Source: Acidicapsa ligni (GTDB taxonomy: Bacteria; Acidobacteriota; Terriglobia; Terriglobales; Acidobacteriaceae). From it: a DNA stretch of 64,000 bases. The stretch is from assembly GCF_025685655.1 (NCBI RefSeq), contig NZ_JAGSYG010000001.1, positions 310,001-374,000 on the forward strand, read 5' to 3'. Positions 28,868-37,698 of this stretch are shown piece by piece; the stretch's first letter is position 1, and each line of letters begins with the position of its first letter. The position numbers were made by a program, and so were the translations under genes. The notes beneath the pieces are model-generated. The model searched no databases. It saw only the letters and a list, made by a program, of their open reading frames with translations, and was not told where the DNA came from.

Positions 28868-28902
28868 CCTGCTGCAAAATGTACCGCACATTTTGCAGCA
28901 GG
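28868..28902 (+). terminator. Long hairpin after the ADOP permease gene
   Basis: A perfect 15-bp stem (CCTGCTGCAAAATGT and its complement) with loop ACCGC, 20 bases after the stop codon. No T-run follows on either strand, so it is a terminator or an mRNA 3'-end stabiliser. Confidence 0.6.
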
Positions 28903-29047
28903 GATGGGAATATAAATCCTCTCGCCCTAAGCACCCCATTCCATTTCGGCACGCGAAACGCGCCCCGTCCATCTCGGGAAAGAACTCATCGGGAATTCTC
29001 GCCATAGCCAGTGATCCGGCACGCACGCCTGCAAACTGGAAAAGCCG

Positions 29048-31201
29048 ATGTCAGCCGCAGCCATCATGCCGCCTCAGAGCCCGCTCGTGAAAGCCCAGGT
29101 TCACCACGTCCAAGGAGATCTGCTCAAGGCCGCCGAATCCTATCGCCAGATCCTGACCATCGACTCCCAAAATCAACCCGCCCTACTCGGCCTCAGCCTG
29201 ATCGCGCGGCAAAGCGGCCAGCTCCAACCCGCACTTCGCCTGGCCCAGGCGGCCCTGATCATCGACCCGGCATCGGCAATTGCCTGGACGCACATCGGCC
29301 ATACTCTGTTTGCTCTTCGCAGACTATCGCGGGCAGAAGCCGCCTTCCGCCACGCACTGCAACTCAACCCAGCCGACCTCTCTGCCCTGATCGGACTGGC
29401 CGAGCTTTTCACCATCACCAAGCGTCCCACCGAAGCCTTGAGCCACTTCCAAAAAGCGCTCAATCAGCGGCCGAACCTGGCTGCCGCCCACTACGGCCTC
29501 GGCAACCTCCACGCACTCGCGGAAGACTATTCCACCGCTCTCGCCAGCTTTCAACAATCGTTGACAATTAGCCCGGAGCATCCCGAATCGCATTTCGCCA
29601 CAGCCTTTGCCCACGCCAAACTTGGCGATCAAACCCGGGCCGTCCATCACTATCGCCGCGCGGTAACTCTTCGGCCATCGTTTGCCTCAGCGTGGGTCAA
29701 CCTGGGAGTTTCGCTGATAGCCGACGGTAGGCCGGGGCTTGCTGAGCTTTGTTATCGTCAGGCCAGCGCGACGGACCCCAAACTGCTCTCTGCCCACATC
29801 AATGCGGGCAACCTCCAGCGCAGCCGCAAGCGCTTCTCCGAAGCCCGCCAGCATTACGAAAAAGCACTAGACCTGCAGCCGGACAATTCTGAAATCCTGA
29901 TCGCCTTCTGTCATCTCCACATCGAGCAGCTACAGTTCTCCGAAGCCAGACAAATCCTGCACCGCATCCACGCCATCGATCCAAACAATCCCGAAGCCGC
30001 CAACTCCAGAGGCATCCTGCTACTCGCCGAAAGTTCCACCCAACCGGCAAGTCAACCGCATTCCTGGATAAAACAGGCCATCACCGCCTTCGAGCAAGCC
30101 GAATCGCTCCGCCACAAAACCGCCTCATCCAATCGCGGCAATGCCCTGCTGCGTCTTGGCCGCTGTACCGAGGCGCTCGCAGCCCACGAGTCCGCAACTG
30201 CCCGCGATCCCCATCACCCCGGAGCCCGCTACAATCTCGCCCTCACCCAGCTACGCCTGGGCAACTACGCCCACGGCTGGCCCGCCTACGAGAGTCGCTG
30301 GAGCTTCCGCGAAGTTCATCCCGCCCCCCGCCGCTTCGCTCAACCACGCTGGCACGGAGAACCGCTTCACGATCTACCCCTCGAATCCCGCCGCGTCCTC
30401 ATCTACGGCGAGCAAGGCCTCGGCGACACACTGCAGTTCGTTCGCTATATGCCGCTTATCGCTCGACGCGGCGCACGGATCATCCTCGAAGTCCAACCGT
30501 CCCTGGCACGCCTGTTAAAGCCGCTCGCAGAGTCGCTTGACGGTCAACTCGTCTCCCACGGCAGTCCATTCCCCGGCTTCGCCCATCACTGCCCACTCAT
30601 GAGTCTGCCGGCCATCTTCAGGACCACGCTCGAAACCGTTCCAGCCGACATTCCCTACATCCGTGCCGATCCCACGCTCGCCAGCGAACGCGCAGAAAAA
30701 CTCAGCCTGTCCCCAACAGTTCTCAACGCCCCGGCAGTTCTCAACATTGGATTAGCCTGGGCGGGAAACCCAAATTACCGCGCCGACCAGGAACGCTCCA
30801 CCCAGCTCACAACATTCCTTTTCTTACTTCGACTGCCAAACATCCGCTGGTTCTCCCTGCAAAAGAACGCTTCAGCACAGATAGCCATCCTGCCCGAAGA
30901 CTGCTCGCTGGCGGACGCCTCCGCAATGGATGACGACCTGGCCGACACCGCCGCGCTCATTCAGAATCTAGACCTCGTCATCTCCACAGATACCGCGGTA
31001 GCCCATCTCACCGGAGCGCTCGGTAAACCCCTCTGGCTCCTGCTGCCGTGGCAATCCGACTGGCGTTGGATGCAGGACCGGCTCGACACTCCCTGGTACC
31101 CCACCGCGCGTCTCTTTCGCCAATCCTCACCGAACGACTGGACTGAACTCATCTCCCGCGTGGCAGACGCCCTTACCGCGCTCGTCCCCATCCAACACTG
31201 A
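29048..31201 (+). CDS. TPR protein with C-terminal glycosyltransferase-9-like domain
   Basis: 717 residues. Residues ~10-430 are about eleven tetratricopeptide repeats (for example SAIAWTHIGHTLFALRRLSRAEAAFRHALQLNP). The last ~270 residues resemble a GT-B heptosyltransferase/GT9-like fold: LIYGEQGLGDTLQFVRYMPLIARRGARIILEV, IGLAWAGNPNYRADQERS and LDLVISTDTAVAHLTGALGKPLWLLLP. The same architecture is known from O-GlcNAc-transferase-like TPR proteins in bacteria. A role in glycosylating protein or envelope material is inferred. No signal peptide. Confidence 0.85.
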   Translation: MSAAAIMPPQSPLVKAQVHHVQGDLLKAAESYRQILTIDSQNQPALLGLSLIARQSGQLQPALRLAQAALIIDPASAIAWTHIGHTLFALRRLSRAEAAFRHALQLNPADLSALIGLAELFTITKRPTEALSHFQKALNQRPNLAAAHYGLGNLHALAEDYSTALASFQQSLTISPEHPESHFATAFAHAKLGDQTRAVHHYRRAVTLRPSFASAWVNLGVSLIADGRPGLAELCYRQASATDPKLLSAHINAGNLQRSRKRFSEARQHYEKALDLQPDNSEILIAFCHLHIEQLQFSEARQILHRIHAIDPNNPEAANSRGILLLAESSTQPASQPHSWIKQAITAFEQAESLRHKTASSNRGNALLRLGRCTEALAAHESATARDPHHPGARYNLALTQLRLGNYAHGWPAYESRWSFREVHPAPRRFAQPRWHGEPLHDLPLESRRVLIYGEQGLGDTLQFVRYMPLIARRGARIILEVQPSLARLLKPLAESLDGQLVSHGSPFPGFAHHCPLMSLPAIFRTTLETVPADIPYIRADPTLASERAEKLSLSPTVLNAPAVLNIGLAWAGNPNYRADQERSTQLTTFLFLLRLPNIRWFSLQKNASAQIAILPEDCSLADASAMDDDLADTAALIQNLDLVISTDTAVAHLTGALGKPLWLLLPWQSDWRWMQDRLDTPWYPTARLFRQSSPNDWTELISRVADALTALVPIQH

Positions 31202-31286
31202 TCCCCGGCACTGGCCCGCAACACTGCCCCCTGTGATAAAACTGGACTCGTCCCGATTGCGTCCCGATTATCGGACCGGTGTCCTT

Positions 31287-32255
31287 ATGCCCAAAATCAT
31301 CCCGCAACATGTTCTCGTATACGACGTCGGTGGCAGCCACATCTCAGCCGCTCTTTGTAGTGAAGATACCTACGCCCTCCACGGTCTGACCCGTGCTCCA
31401 CTCCCCGCCGAGTTCTCCGTTGCGTCTTTCGGCCGCCTCATCCACACTCTCGGCGAACACGCTGCCCAACTCGCCTCAAAAATTGCCGGACCCTTGCAAA
31501 TTCCCATCGCCGGAGCCTGCCTCGCCATGCCCGGTCCTTTCGATTACGAGAACGGCATCAGCCACATCCAACACAAGCTGCATTCCCTCTTCGAAGTCGA
31601 TCTCAAATCCGCCCTCGCCACTCGTTTCGACTGGAAGCCCGACCAGGTCCGCTTCGTCAACGATGCTGCCGCCTTCCTTCTCGGCGAAGTGGGCGCAGGC
31701 GCAGCCAAAGGCTTCTCACGCGCCATCGGGCTCACCCTCGGCACCGGCATCGGGGCCGCCTTCGCAGTCGATGGCCACATCGTCACCTCCGGCGCAGGCG
31801 TACCGCCCGGCGGCGAAATGTGGAATGCTCCCTACAACGGAGCCACTGTCGAGGACTTCGTCTCGACTCGCTTCCTTCGCAGCCTGTACCAGACTCTCAC
31901 CGGCCTCGATGCCGAGGTCTCAGTCATCGCCGACACCGCACAGGGAGATCAGCCCTGCCCCGAAATCGATCACACCACCAAGCCCGACCCCAATGATGCC
32001 CACTGCCGCGCCCGCCAGGCATTCCTCGACTTCGGACGCCATCTTGGCCTCGCGCTCAACCAACATGCCTCGACCTTCGCTCCCGATGTCATCGTTCTCG
32101 GCGGCGGAATCGCCCGGGCTTCGCAGCTTTTCCTCCCCGCCACACGCAAAGTCCTGAATGCAGGCATCAAGGCAGAGATCGTAATCTCCGCCCTTATGGA
32201 TGAAGCGCCGCTCGCTGGCGCCGGCGTTCATTGGTTCACCAGCGACCCTGCCTGA
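31287..32255 (+). CDS. ROK-family protein (sugar kinase-like)
   Basis: 322 residues from MPKIIPQHVLVYDVGGSH; a GTG 54 bases upstream is an alternative and neither has a good ribosome-binding site. ATP-binding DVGGSHISAALC, substrate region PGPFDYENG, VRFVNDAAAFLLGE with the catalytic Asp, and IGLTLGTGIGAAFAVDG are all present. The Cys-rich zinc motif CxCGxxGCxE that normally follows the GE(M/I) segment is missing: GGEMWNAPYNGATVEDFVS occurs instead. It may be a glucokinase-like enzyme without zinc. It ends 17 bases before a terminator. Confidence 0.85.
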   Translation: MPKIIPQHVLVYDVGGSHISAALCSEDTYALHGLTRAPLPAEFSVASFGRLIHTLGEHAAQLASKIAGPLQIPIAGACLAMPGPFDYENGISHIQHKLHSLFEVDLKSALATRFDWKPDQVRFVNDAAAFLLGEVGAGAAKGFSRAIGLTLGTGIGAAFAVDGHIVTSGAGVPPGGEMWNAPYNGATVEDFVSTRFLRSLYQTLTGLDAEVSVIADTAQGDQPCPEIDHTTKPDPNDAHCRARQAFLDFGRHLGLALNQHASTFAPDVIVLGGGIARASQLFLPATRKVLNAGIKAEIVISALMDEAPLAGAGVHWFTSDPA

Positions 32256-32272
32256 AAACCTGCTAAAAAAAC

Positions 32273-32309
32273 AAAATCCCCGGCAACCAGATTGGCCGCC
32301 GGGGATTTT
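32273..32309. terminator. Bidirectional terminator between converging genes
   Basis: 12-bp stem AAAATCCCCGGC / GCCGGGGATTTT with a 13-base loop, A-run on the left and TTTTTGTTTT on the right. It serves the ROK gene (plus) and the exported-protein gene (minus). Confidence 0.88.
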
Positions 32310-32366
32310 TGTTTTCAGTCCGTACCCAGTTCAGTCCGTACTCGCAAATGACTCTATAACTTCTGC

Positions 32367-32903
32367 CTACTTAGAAAACGTGATGTAACTCCGCCCCATG
32401 TAGAGCCGAAATCCGTCAGCAGCCGCAGTTATTTTCAGCGGCATTGGACGCTTCAGATCCGCATCCTTATGAGCGCCTACCGCCAGTAAGTCATGCGCAC
32501 CCACATCCAGCACAACGAACTTATCATTCGCAATAAAACCTACGCCATAAATTCCAGCAGGCAGTGTCTGTCCCTCTATCTTCAAAGGAACCTCGGTAAT
32601 GAAGTAGGACTGATACTTCTCCTTCACGTCGGTAGCATATCCGCTCGTATCTACCACGGTAGCCAGCACCAACATGCCATCGCCGAACTTCACTCCGCCC
32701 GAGTTACGCAACTGAGTCGTCGCAGACTGCCCGCGAAAATACACCGACGCAGGTAGTAACTTGCTGGCCTCGGCAGCCGTCAGCACCGTAGCGCCAGCCT
32801 GGGCCTGCGCCATAACTCCCGAGCCGATCATTAACATCATCACGGTAACGACCGACACTCCCGCGAGCCTCTTCAACCATTGCTTTCCAATGCCTTTGAA
32901 CAT
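32367..32903 (-). CDS. Exported protein of unknown function
   Basis: 178 residues starting MFKGIGKQWLKRLAGVSVVTVMML, with a very strong GGGAGGAA site upstream. Signal peptide ending near AQAQA. The mature part is beta-rich (VYFRGQSATTQLRNSGGVKFGDGMLVLATVVD, then IEGQTLPAGIYGVGFIANDKFVVLDVGAHDLL). I do not recognise the family; similar sequences seem typical of Acidobacteriota. The first 28 codons of the longer frame lie upstream of the ribosome-binding site and are dropped. Confidence 0.72.
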   Translation of the reverse strand: MFKGIGKQWLKRLAGVSVVTVMMLMIGSGVMAQAQAGATVLTAAEASKLLPASVYFRGQSATTQLRNSGGVKFGDGMLVLATVVDTSGYATDVKEKYQSYFITEVPLKIEGQTLPAGIYGVGFIANDKFVVLDVGAHDLLAVGAHKDADLKRPMPLKITAAADGFRLYMGRSYITFSK

Positions 32904-32981
32904 CCAAATTCCTCCCGTGGTGACCGCTTTCGGAGTATATCCTACATCTGCTGCACCCCTGCGATCTTCTCCGCAGCTCTC

Positions 32982-33093
32982 GAGCATTTCTCCTATCGAT
33001 ATATTCTTCGCCGCGACTTATCGTGTGGCTTTTCACCAGGAAAAGCCACACTTCGCGAGTCCCGGATGGTGCATTGCAATAGGAGAAATGCTC
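32982..33093. repeat. Concentric nested palindrome (112 bp)
   Basis: Outer arms of 15 bp (GAGCATTTCTCCTAT, 32982-32996, and its complement, 33079-33093) and inner arms of 12 bp (GTGTGGCTTTTC, 33023-33034, and its complement, 33040-33051) share one centre near 33037. The bases between pair partly (CCG.GACT with AGTC.CGG). The whole would fold into one long hairpin in either strand. It has no coding capacity and fills most of the 322-base divergent gap 32904-33225. It looks like a small non-autonomous palindromic element. Confidence 0.7.
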
Positions 33094-33225
33094 TAACATC
33101 CCTGTCTCATTCAGACCATTCAAACATGCTGATTTTACGCATCATGGAGAAAGCGATCAATAACCCGTCGCCCCGTTGTGATTAGTTGCCACATCAGAAT
33201 TTTGTAACCAGGAAAGAGTCGGTTC

Positions 33226-34065
33226 ATGAGCGAGCATCGCAGCGTCACCCAGTTAACCCCACTTATTCTGGCGATCCTGGTTGTCTCCTCCAGCCTGTCT
33301 ATCTTCTGCCTGCCCGGCACGGCCTTTGCCCAGAGCAGCGCACCGGCTCAGCTACTGGCCGCAAACGTACCGGACGCTCCCCAGCCCCAGAGCGCCTCCC
33401 TGACCGTTTCTCTAACCTCGCCAAATGCCTCGCCAAATAATCCGCCAGCAGCCGACCCCGAGCAAATCTACGCGCCCTATCAGCCCACCGGCCGCATCAC
33501 GTTCAAGGAACGCGTATGTCTGCAGGCCAAGATCAGCTTTGGCCCCACTGCCTTCATCGTTCCTGCGTATGAATCCGGAATCATCATGGCCGACCCGCCA
33601 AGCCACTATCCTCGTGAATGGAGCGACGGAGGCGGTGCCTTCGGTCGCAACTACGGTGCAGAATTCGGACGTCACGCCACCGGCGGTATCACCCACTTCG
33701 CGACCGCGGCGCTCCTTCGCGAAGATCCCCGCTACTATCCGAGCCTCAGCACCAACTACGCCAGGCGTTCCATGCACGCTCTCATCTTCACGCTGGTAGA
33801 TCGCTCCGACTCCGGCCATCGCACCTTTGCCGTAAGCAATCTCGCCGGTTCAGCAGCCGCAGGATTCGTCACCATGGCATACATGCCCGATGGATTCAAC
33901 GACACCACCCACGCCTATCAACGCGCCGCCATTGAGGTCTCAGACTTCGCCGCTCGCAACCTCTTACTCGAGTTCTCGCCGGAGTTCGCCCGCGCCCTTC
34001 ACAAATTCCACGTCCCAGACCGCTTCGTCAACGCCGTCCTGCCAGAAAAACCAGCCCACCCCTAA
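33226..34065 (+). CDS. Exported protein of unknown function
   Basis: 279 residues. Signal peptide with LTPLILAILVVSSSLSIFCLPGTAFA, then a Pro/Ser-rich linker (33-75) and a conserved-looking domain with FKERVCLQAKISFGPTAFIVPAYESGI, GRNYGAEFGRHATGGITHFATAALLREDPRYYPS and AAGFVTMAYMPDGFNDT. It recalls exported acidobacterial proteins of unknown role, perhaps outer-membrane associated. AGGAAAG precedes the ATG. It is followed by a repeat block and converges on alr. Confidence 0.72.
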   Translation: MSEHRSVTQLTPLILAILVVSSSLSIFCLPGTAFAQSSAPAQLLAANVPDAPQPQSASLTVSLTSPNASPNNPPAADPEQIYAPYQPTGRITFKERVCLQAKISFGPTAFIVPAYESGIIMADPPSHYPREWSDGGGAFGRNYGAEFGRHATGGITHFATAALLREDPRYYPSLSTNYARRSMHALIFTLVDRSDSGHRTFAVSNLAGSAAAGFVTMAYMPDGFNDTTHAYQRAAIEVSDFAARNLLLEFSPEFARALHKFHVPDRFVNAVLPEKPAHP

Positions 34066-34083
34066 AACAAATCTCCCGCAGCC

Positions 34084-34189
34084 TTTTGCCGTTGCACTTA
34101 CCCTTGCCGTTGTTCTTGCGTTTGCAGTTGTTCCTGTCTTTGCAGTTGCCCTTGCAGTTCTAGCTGTCATTCCCGAAGGGAATCTGCTT
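34084..34189 (+). repeat. Hexamer-run plus hairpin repeat, copy A
   Basis: A run of TTGCNN-like hexamers (CCTTGCCGTTG, TTTGCAGTTG, CCTTGCAGTT) of ~75 bases, then TAGCTGTC and the hairpin ATTCCC-GAA-GGGAAT (34169-34183) and CTGCTT. It lies between two converging genes and may double as a terminator. Confidence 0.8.
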
Positions 34190-34257
34190 CACCCAATACT
34201 ACCCAGCACACATATCCCAGCCAGCATGGAAGCAAAAGCGACAAAGAAAGCACCTTC

Positions 34258-35508
34258 CTACCCATTCAAAACAAACCGCCGCTCCACTCGCTCCGTAATC
34301 GAAGTAAAAATCTCCCACGAGATAGTTCCAGCCAACGCCGCATGTTCCTCAGCAGCAATCCATTCCCCGCCCTGCCGCCCCAGCAACACCACCTCATCGC
34401 CCGGCTGAATCCCGGCAATTCCCGTAACATCCACCATCGTCTGATCCATTGAAATTCGGCCCACAATCGGAGCACGCTCTCCTCGAACGAGCACCGAGCC
34501 GCGATTCGAAAGCGCCCGCTTCAGCCCATCCGCATAGCCCACCGCCAACAGTGCCAGCCGCATCGGCTCGGTGGCCACAAACGTCCCGTTGTAACCCACA
34601 GCCTGCCCCGCAGAAACCTCGCGAACACTCGCCACGCGCGTCTTCCAGGCAAGCACCGGCTGGAGCTGATTTCGCAAGGCGCCAACCCTTTCCGGCTCGT
34701 CAGGACTGAACTCCGGTGCCAGACCGTAAAGCGCCAGCCCCGGCCGCATCAACGGCTTCATCCCAAAATCCGAACAAAGTCTCTGCAGCGCCAGCGGAAC
34801 CTCTCCTGCCAGCACCGCCGCCGAGTTCCCAACATGCAGCCAGATCGGCTGCCTTCCTGCTGCAGCATGAACCAGCCTCACAGCCTCCTCCAGCCGCTCA
34901 AACTGCTCATGCGTAGCCACTCCGTCGCTCTCGTCTGCGGCATAGAGGTGCGTCATCAGCCCATCCATTCGCAACGGGCTTTCTGCATCGAACCGGGCTA
35001 GAATTTCTTTCAAATCGGCAGCCGCAACCCCCTGCCTGTTCATCCCCGTATCCAGTTCGAGATGCACCGCTACCGACCCGGCGTCACAACCCACCGCACG
35101 CGCCGCAACCTCCAGTTCATCCAGTTGCCAGGCATCCCAAACCACCGCAGTCAAACGATGCTCGATGACCGCAGCACCCTGACCTGGGAACACTCCACTA
35201 ATCACCAGAATCTCTGGCGAATCCGTCCCTGGCGAACCCGTCTCTCCGGAACAGGCAGACCGCGCCGCCACTCCTTCTTCGACACTGGTCACACCCAGCC
35301 ATCGCGCCCCAGCCCGCACAGCCGCAGGAGCGCACAGCCGGAGCCCATGCCCATAGGCATCCGCCTTCACAATAGCAAGCAGCTCAACAGGCAAACCTGG
35401 CTCGTCTCCGCGATCAACAAGAGTCGACGTCAGGAGCCGGTAGTTATGTTCAAAAGCGCGGGTAGAAATTTCCACCCAACAGGGGCGTCTCTGCATTCGA
35501 AAATCCAC
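34258..35508 (-). CDS. alr: Alanine racemase
   Basis: 416 residues (GTG start; an ATG four codons later is equally possible). PLP lysine in ELLAIVKADAYGHG, substrate-phosphate region NSAAVL, catalytic Tyr in VGYNGTF, Met/Asp in GRISMDQTMVDVT, and WEI near the end. It converts L- to D-alanine for peptidoglycan in the cytoplasm. The protein carries a 20-residue insert after PGTDSPEILVI. The gene is flanked on both sides by repeat blocks. Confidence 0.96.
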   Translation of the reverse strand: MDFRMQRRPCWVEISTRAFEHNYRLLTSTLVDRGDEPGLPVELLAIVKADAYGHGLRLCAPAAVRAGARWLGVTSVEEGVAARSACSGETGSPGTDSPEILVISGVFPGQGAAVIEHRLTAVVWDAWQLDELEVAARAVGCDAGSVAVHLELDTGMNRQGVAAADLKEILARFDAESPLRMDGLMTHLYAADESDGVATHEQFERLEEAVRLVHAAAGRQPIWLHVGNSAAVLAGEVPLALQRLCSDFGMKPLMRPGLALYGLAPEFSPDEPERVGALRNQLQPVLAWKTRVASVREVSAGQAVGYNGTFVATEPMRLALLAVGYADGLKRALSNRGSVLVRGERAPIVGRISMDQTMVDVTGIAGIQPGDEVVLLGRQGGEWIAAEEHAALAGTISWEIFTSITERVERRFVLNG

Positions 35509-35542
35509 CCCTTATCGTACTCGAAGACACAGGATGGGCCTG

Positions 35543-35664
35543 GCTTTTGCCCTCGCAGTTGCAGTTGCTCTTGCCCTTGCAGTTCTGCCTGTCATTCACG
35601 AAGGGAATCTGCTGTTAGCCCTTGCTGTTGCCTTGCCGTTCTATCTGTCGGCAGGGAATCTGCT
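35543..35664 (+). repeat. Hexamer-run plus hairpin repeat, copies B1-B2
   Basis: Two units in tandem. B1: hexamer run then CTGTCATTCACGAAGGGAAT (one mismatch in the hairpin) and CTGCTGTTAG. B2: a shorter run (CTTGCTGTTGCCTTGCCGTT) ending in a decayed hairpin (CTGTCGGCAGGGAATCTGC). B2 shows how the hairpin is lost. Confidence 0.78.
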
Positions 35665-35675
35665 TCCTCCAGCCC

Positions 35676-37064
35676 CTAATCCAAATCCACAACCTTCCCC
35701 GGATTCATACGATTCTCCGGATCGAACATCCTCTTCAAATCACGCATCACTTCCAGAGCCTCACCATGCTCGGCCTTGAGATACTTTTTCTTCCCCGAAC
35801 CAACACCATGCTCACCCGTGCATGTCCCGCCCATCGCCTGTGCCCGATCCACCAGGCGCGCTGCAAAAGCATCCGCCTCGGCCACCTGATCCGGCCCCAG
35901 CAGGCACTGCACATGAAAGTTCCCATCTCCCACATGCCCCACCATCACCGCCGGAAAACTAGCCTGATCCAACTCCGCCCGCGTCGCCACAATGCACTCC
36001 GCCAGCCGCGAAATCGGCACACAAACATCCGTCGTCAGCACACTCGAACCCGGCCGCAACGCGCCCGTCGCATAGTACACATCGTGCCGCGCCTTCCACA
36101 ATCGATCGCGCTCAGCCAGCGTCGTCTGCCATGCAAAACCCTGGCCGCCATGTTCCAGCGAAAGCGTCTCAGCCATCCGTGCCGCCTCTGCCACACTCGC
36201 CTCACTCACTCCGTGAAACTCAAACAGCAGAGTCGGCTTCAACGCGAGATTCAATCCCGAATAGCGATTCACCGCATCCACCTGGTGATCGTCCATGAAC
36301 TCAATCCGAGCCACGCTCACCCCAAGTTGAATCACCTCAATCACCGTCCTCACCGCGCCCTCAATCGTGCTGAATGCGCAGATCGCAGCCGTCACCGCCT
36401 CCGGCTGCGCATGTAAACGCAGCGTCACTTCCGTGATCACCCCAAGCGTCCCCTCAGAGCCGACAAACAACCGCGTCAGGTCATATCCCGCACTCGACTT
36501 GCGAGCCCGGGTCCCGGTATGAATCACGCGCCCATCCGCCAGCACCACCGTCAGCCCAAGCACGTTTTCGCGCATCGTTCCATAACGCACCGCGGTCGTT
36601 CCCGAAGCACGCGTTGCCGTCATACCGCCCAGCGTCGCATCCGCACCCGGATCGATAAAAAATGTCAGGCCAGTATTCTCCAATGTCTTTTGCAACTGCT
36701 TGCGGCTCACACCAGCCTCCACCGTCGCATCCATATCCTCCGCACTGATGCGCAGCACGCGATTCATCTGCCGCATATCCACGCAGATTCCCCCACGCAG
36801 CGCATGAACATGACCCTCCAGCGAAGTCCCCGCTCCAAATGGAACAACCGGCAAATGATGCTTTACGCTTACCAGCACAATCCGGCGCACCTCGTCCGTG
36901 CTCTGCGGAAAACACACGAAATCCGGCACTCCCGGCGGATGCGTACTTTCCCCGTGACTGTGATGCTCCCGAACCACCAGGGCTTCGCTCACCCGCTCCC
37001 CAAGAATCTCCTGCAACTCTCCAAAAGCTGCTTTCAATTTTGATTCAGCCACAGTCTCAGTCAC
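35676..37064 (-). CDS. FAD-linked oxidase (D-lactate/glycolate dehydrogenase-like, GlcD type)
   Basis: 462 residues. FAD-binding domain with HLPVVPFGAGTSLEGH, RVLRISAEDMDATVEAGV, DPGADATLGGMTATRASGTTAVRYGTM and YDLTRLFVGSEGTLGVITEVTLRL. The C-terminal oxidase domain has MVGHVGDGNFH (metal His) and ends CTGEHGVGSGKKKYL. It oxidises a 2-hydroxy acid such as D-lactate or glycolate, passing electrons to quinone or cytochrome. No GlcE/F partner is nearby, which favours the D-lactate dehydrogenase branch. Confidence 0.9.
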   Translation of the reverse strand: MTETVAESKLKAAFGELQEILGERVSEALVVREHHSHGESTHPPGVPDFVCFPQSTDEVRRIVLVSVKHHLPVVPFGAGTSLEGHVHALRGGICVDMRQMNRVLRISAEDMDATVEAGVSRKQLQKTLENTGLTFFIDPGADATLGGMTATRASGTTAVRYGTMRENVLGLTVVLADGRVIHTGTRARKSSAGYDLTRLFVGSEGTLGVITEVTLRLHAQPEAVTAAICAFSTIEGAVRTVIEVIQLGVSVARIEFMDDHQVDAVNRYSGLNLALKPTLLFEFHGVSEASVAEAARMAETLSLEHGGQGFAWQTTLAERDRLWKARHDVYYATGALRPGSSVLTTDVCVPISRLAECIVATRAELDQASFPAVMVGHVGDGNFHVQCLLGPDQVAEADAFAARLVDRAQAMGGTCTGEHGVGSGKKKYLKAEHGEALEVMRDLKRMFDPENRMNPGKVVDLD

Positions 37065-37181
37065 TCAATCCCCCTCCGTTAGACAGCAATCATATTCTCT
37101 TCCCAAATCATCTGGCCTGCTGCGCCAATCCATCTTTCGCAATCTCTGTCGGTCTTTCGCGATTTAAGGACAGATAATATT

Positions 37182-37220
37182 TTGAAAATAACTATTGCAA
37201 TGTATTAGTAGACTAGTACA
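37182..37220 (+). promoter_or_regulatory. Promoter and dyad operator of the GntR gene
   Basis: TTGAAA at 37182-37187 could be a -35 box. TGTATTAGTAGACTAGTACA at 37201-37220 is a near-palindrome (8 of 10 positions match in each half) that overlaps any -10 and ends two bases before the ATG. It resembles operators of YtrA-type GntR regulators. No ribosome-binding site fits in front of the ATG, so the mRNA may be nearly leaderless. Confidence 0.5.
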
Positions 37221-37222
37221 TT

Positions 37223-37645
37223 ATGAAACCCATGAAAAAGAGCGCCAGATTCGATGCGGCTGCATTCGCCTTCCGACTCGATGCCCATAGCGGCGTCCCT
37301 GTCTACCGCCAGCTCATAGATCAGGTTCAGGGAGCCATCTCTTCCGGCGCCCTCGCTTCCGGCGATCAGTTGCCTACCGTTCGTCAGGTCGCCGTCGATC
37401 TCGCTATCAATCCAAATACTGTCCTGCGCGCCTATCGAGAGATGGAGATTCGCGGCACCCTCGACACGCAGCAAGGCACCGGCACGTTCATTGCCGACAA
37501 GGATGACAGGCGTTCCCAATACTCTGACGCCGAGCGCGAACGCATGCTCACGCAATTGGTAGATGAGTTCGCATCCCGTGCAGGAGCCGCAGGCTTCACC
37601 GTCAAACAACTCATCAAAGCCCTGCGCGAACTCAGACCGGAATAA
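37223..37645 (+). CDS. GntR-family regulator (YtrA subfamily)
   Basis: 140 residues. The winged helix begins VPVYRQLIDQVQGAISSGALASGDQLPTVRQVAVDLAINPNTVLRAYREMEIRG, the GntR signature, followed by TLDTQQGTGTFIAD. The short C-terminal helix pair (~60 residues) without an effector domain is typical of the YtrA branch, which usually represses nearby transport or stress operons. It leads the group with a slipin and an exported protein; all three are on the plus strand with short gaps. Confidence 0.9.
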   Translation: MKPMKKSARFDAAAFAFRLDAHSGVPVYRQLIDQVQGAISSGALASGDQLPTVRQVAVDLAINPNTVLRAYREMEIRGTLDTQQGTGTFIADKDDRRSQYSDAERERMLTQLVDEFASRAGAAGFTVKQLIKALRELRPE

Positions 37646-37698
37646 TCAAAGGGCAAATCAAAGCGCGAATCCAAAACCGATTCAAGGAGGAAGTAACC

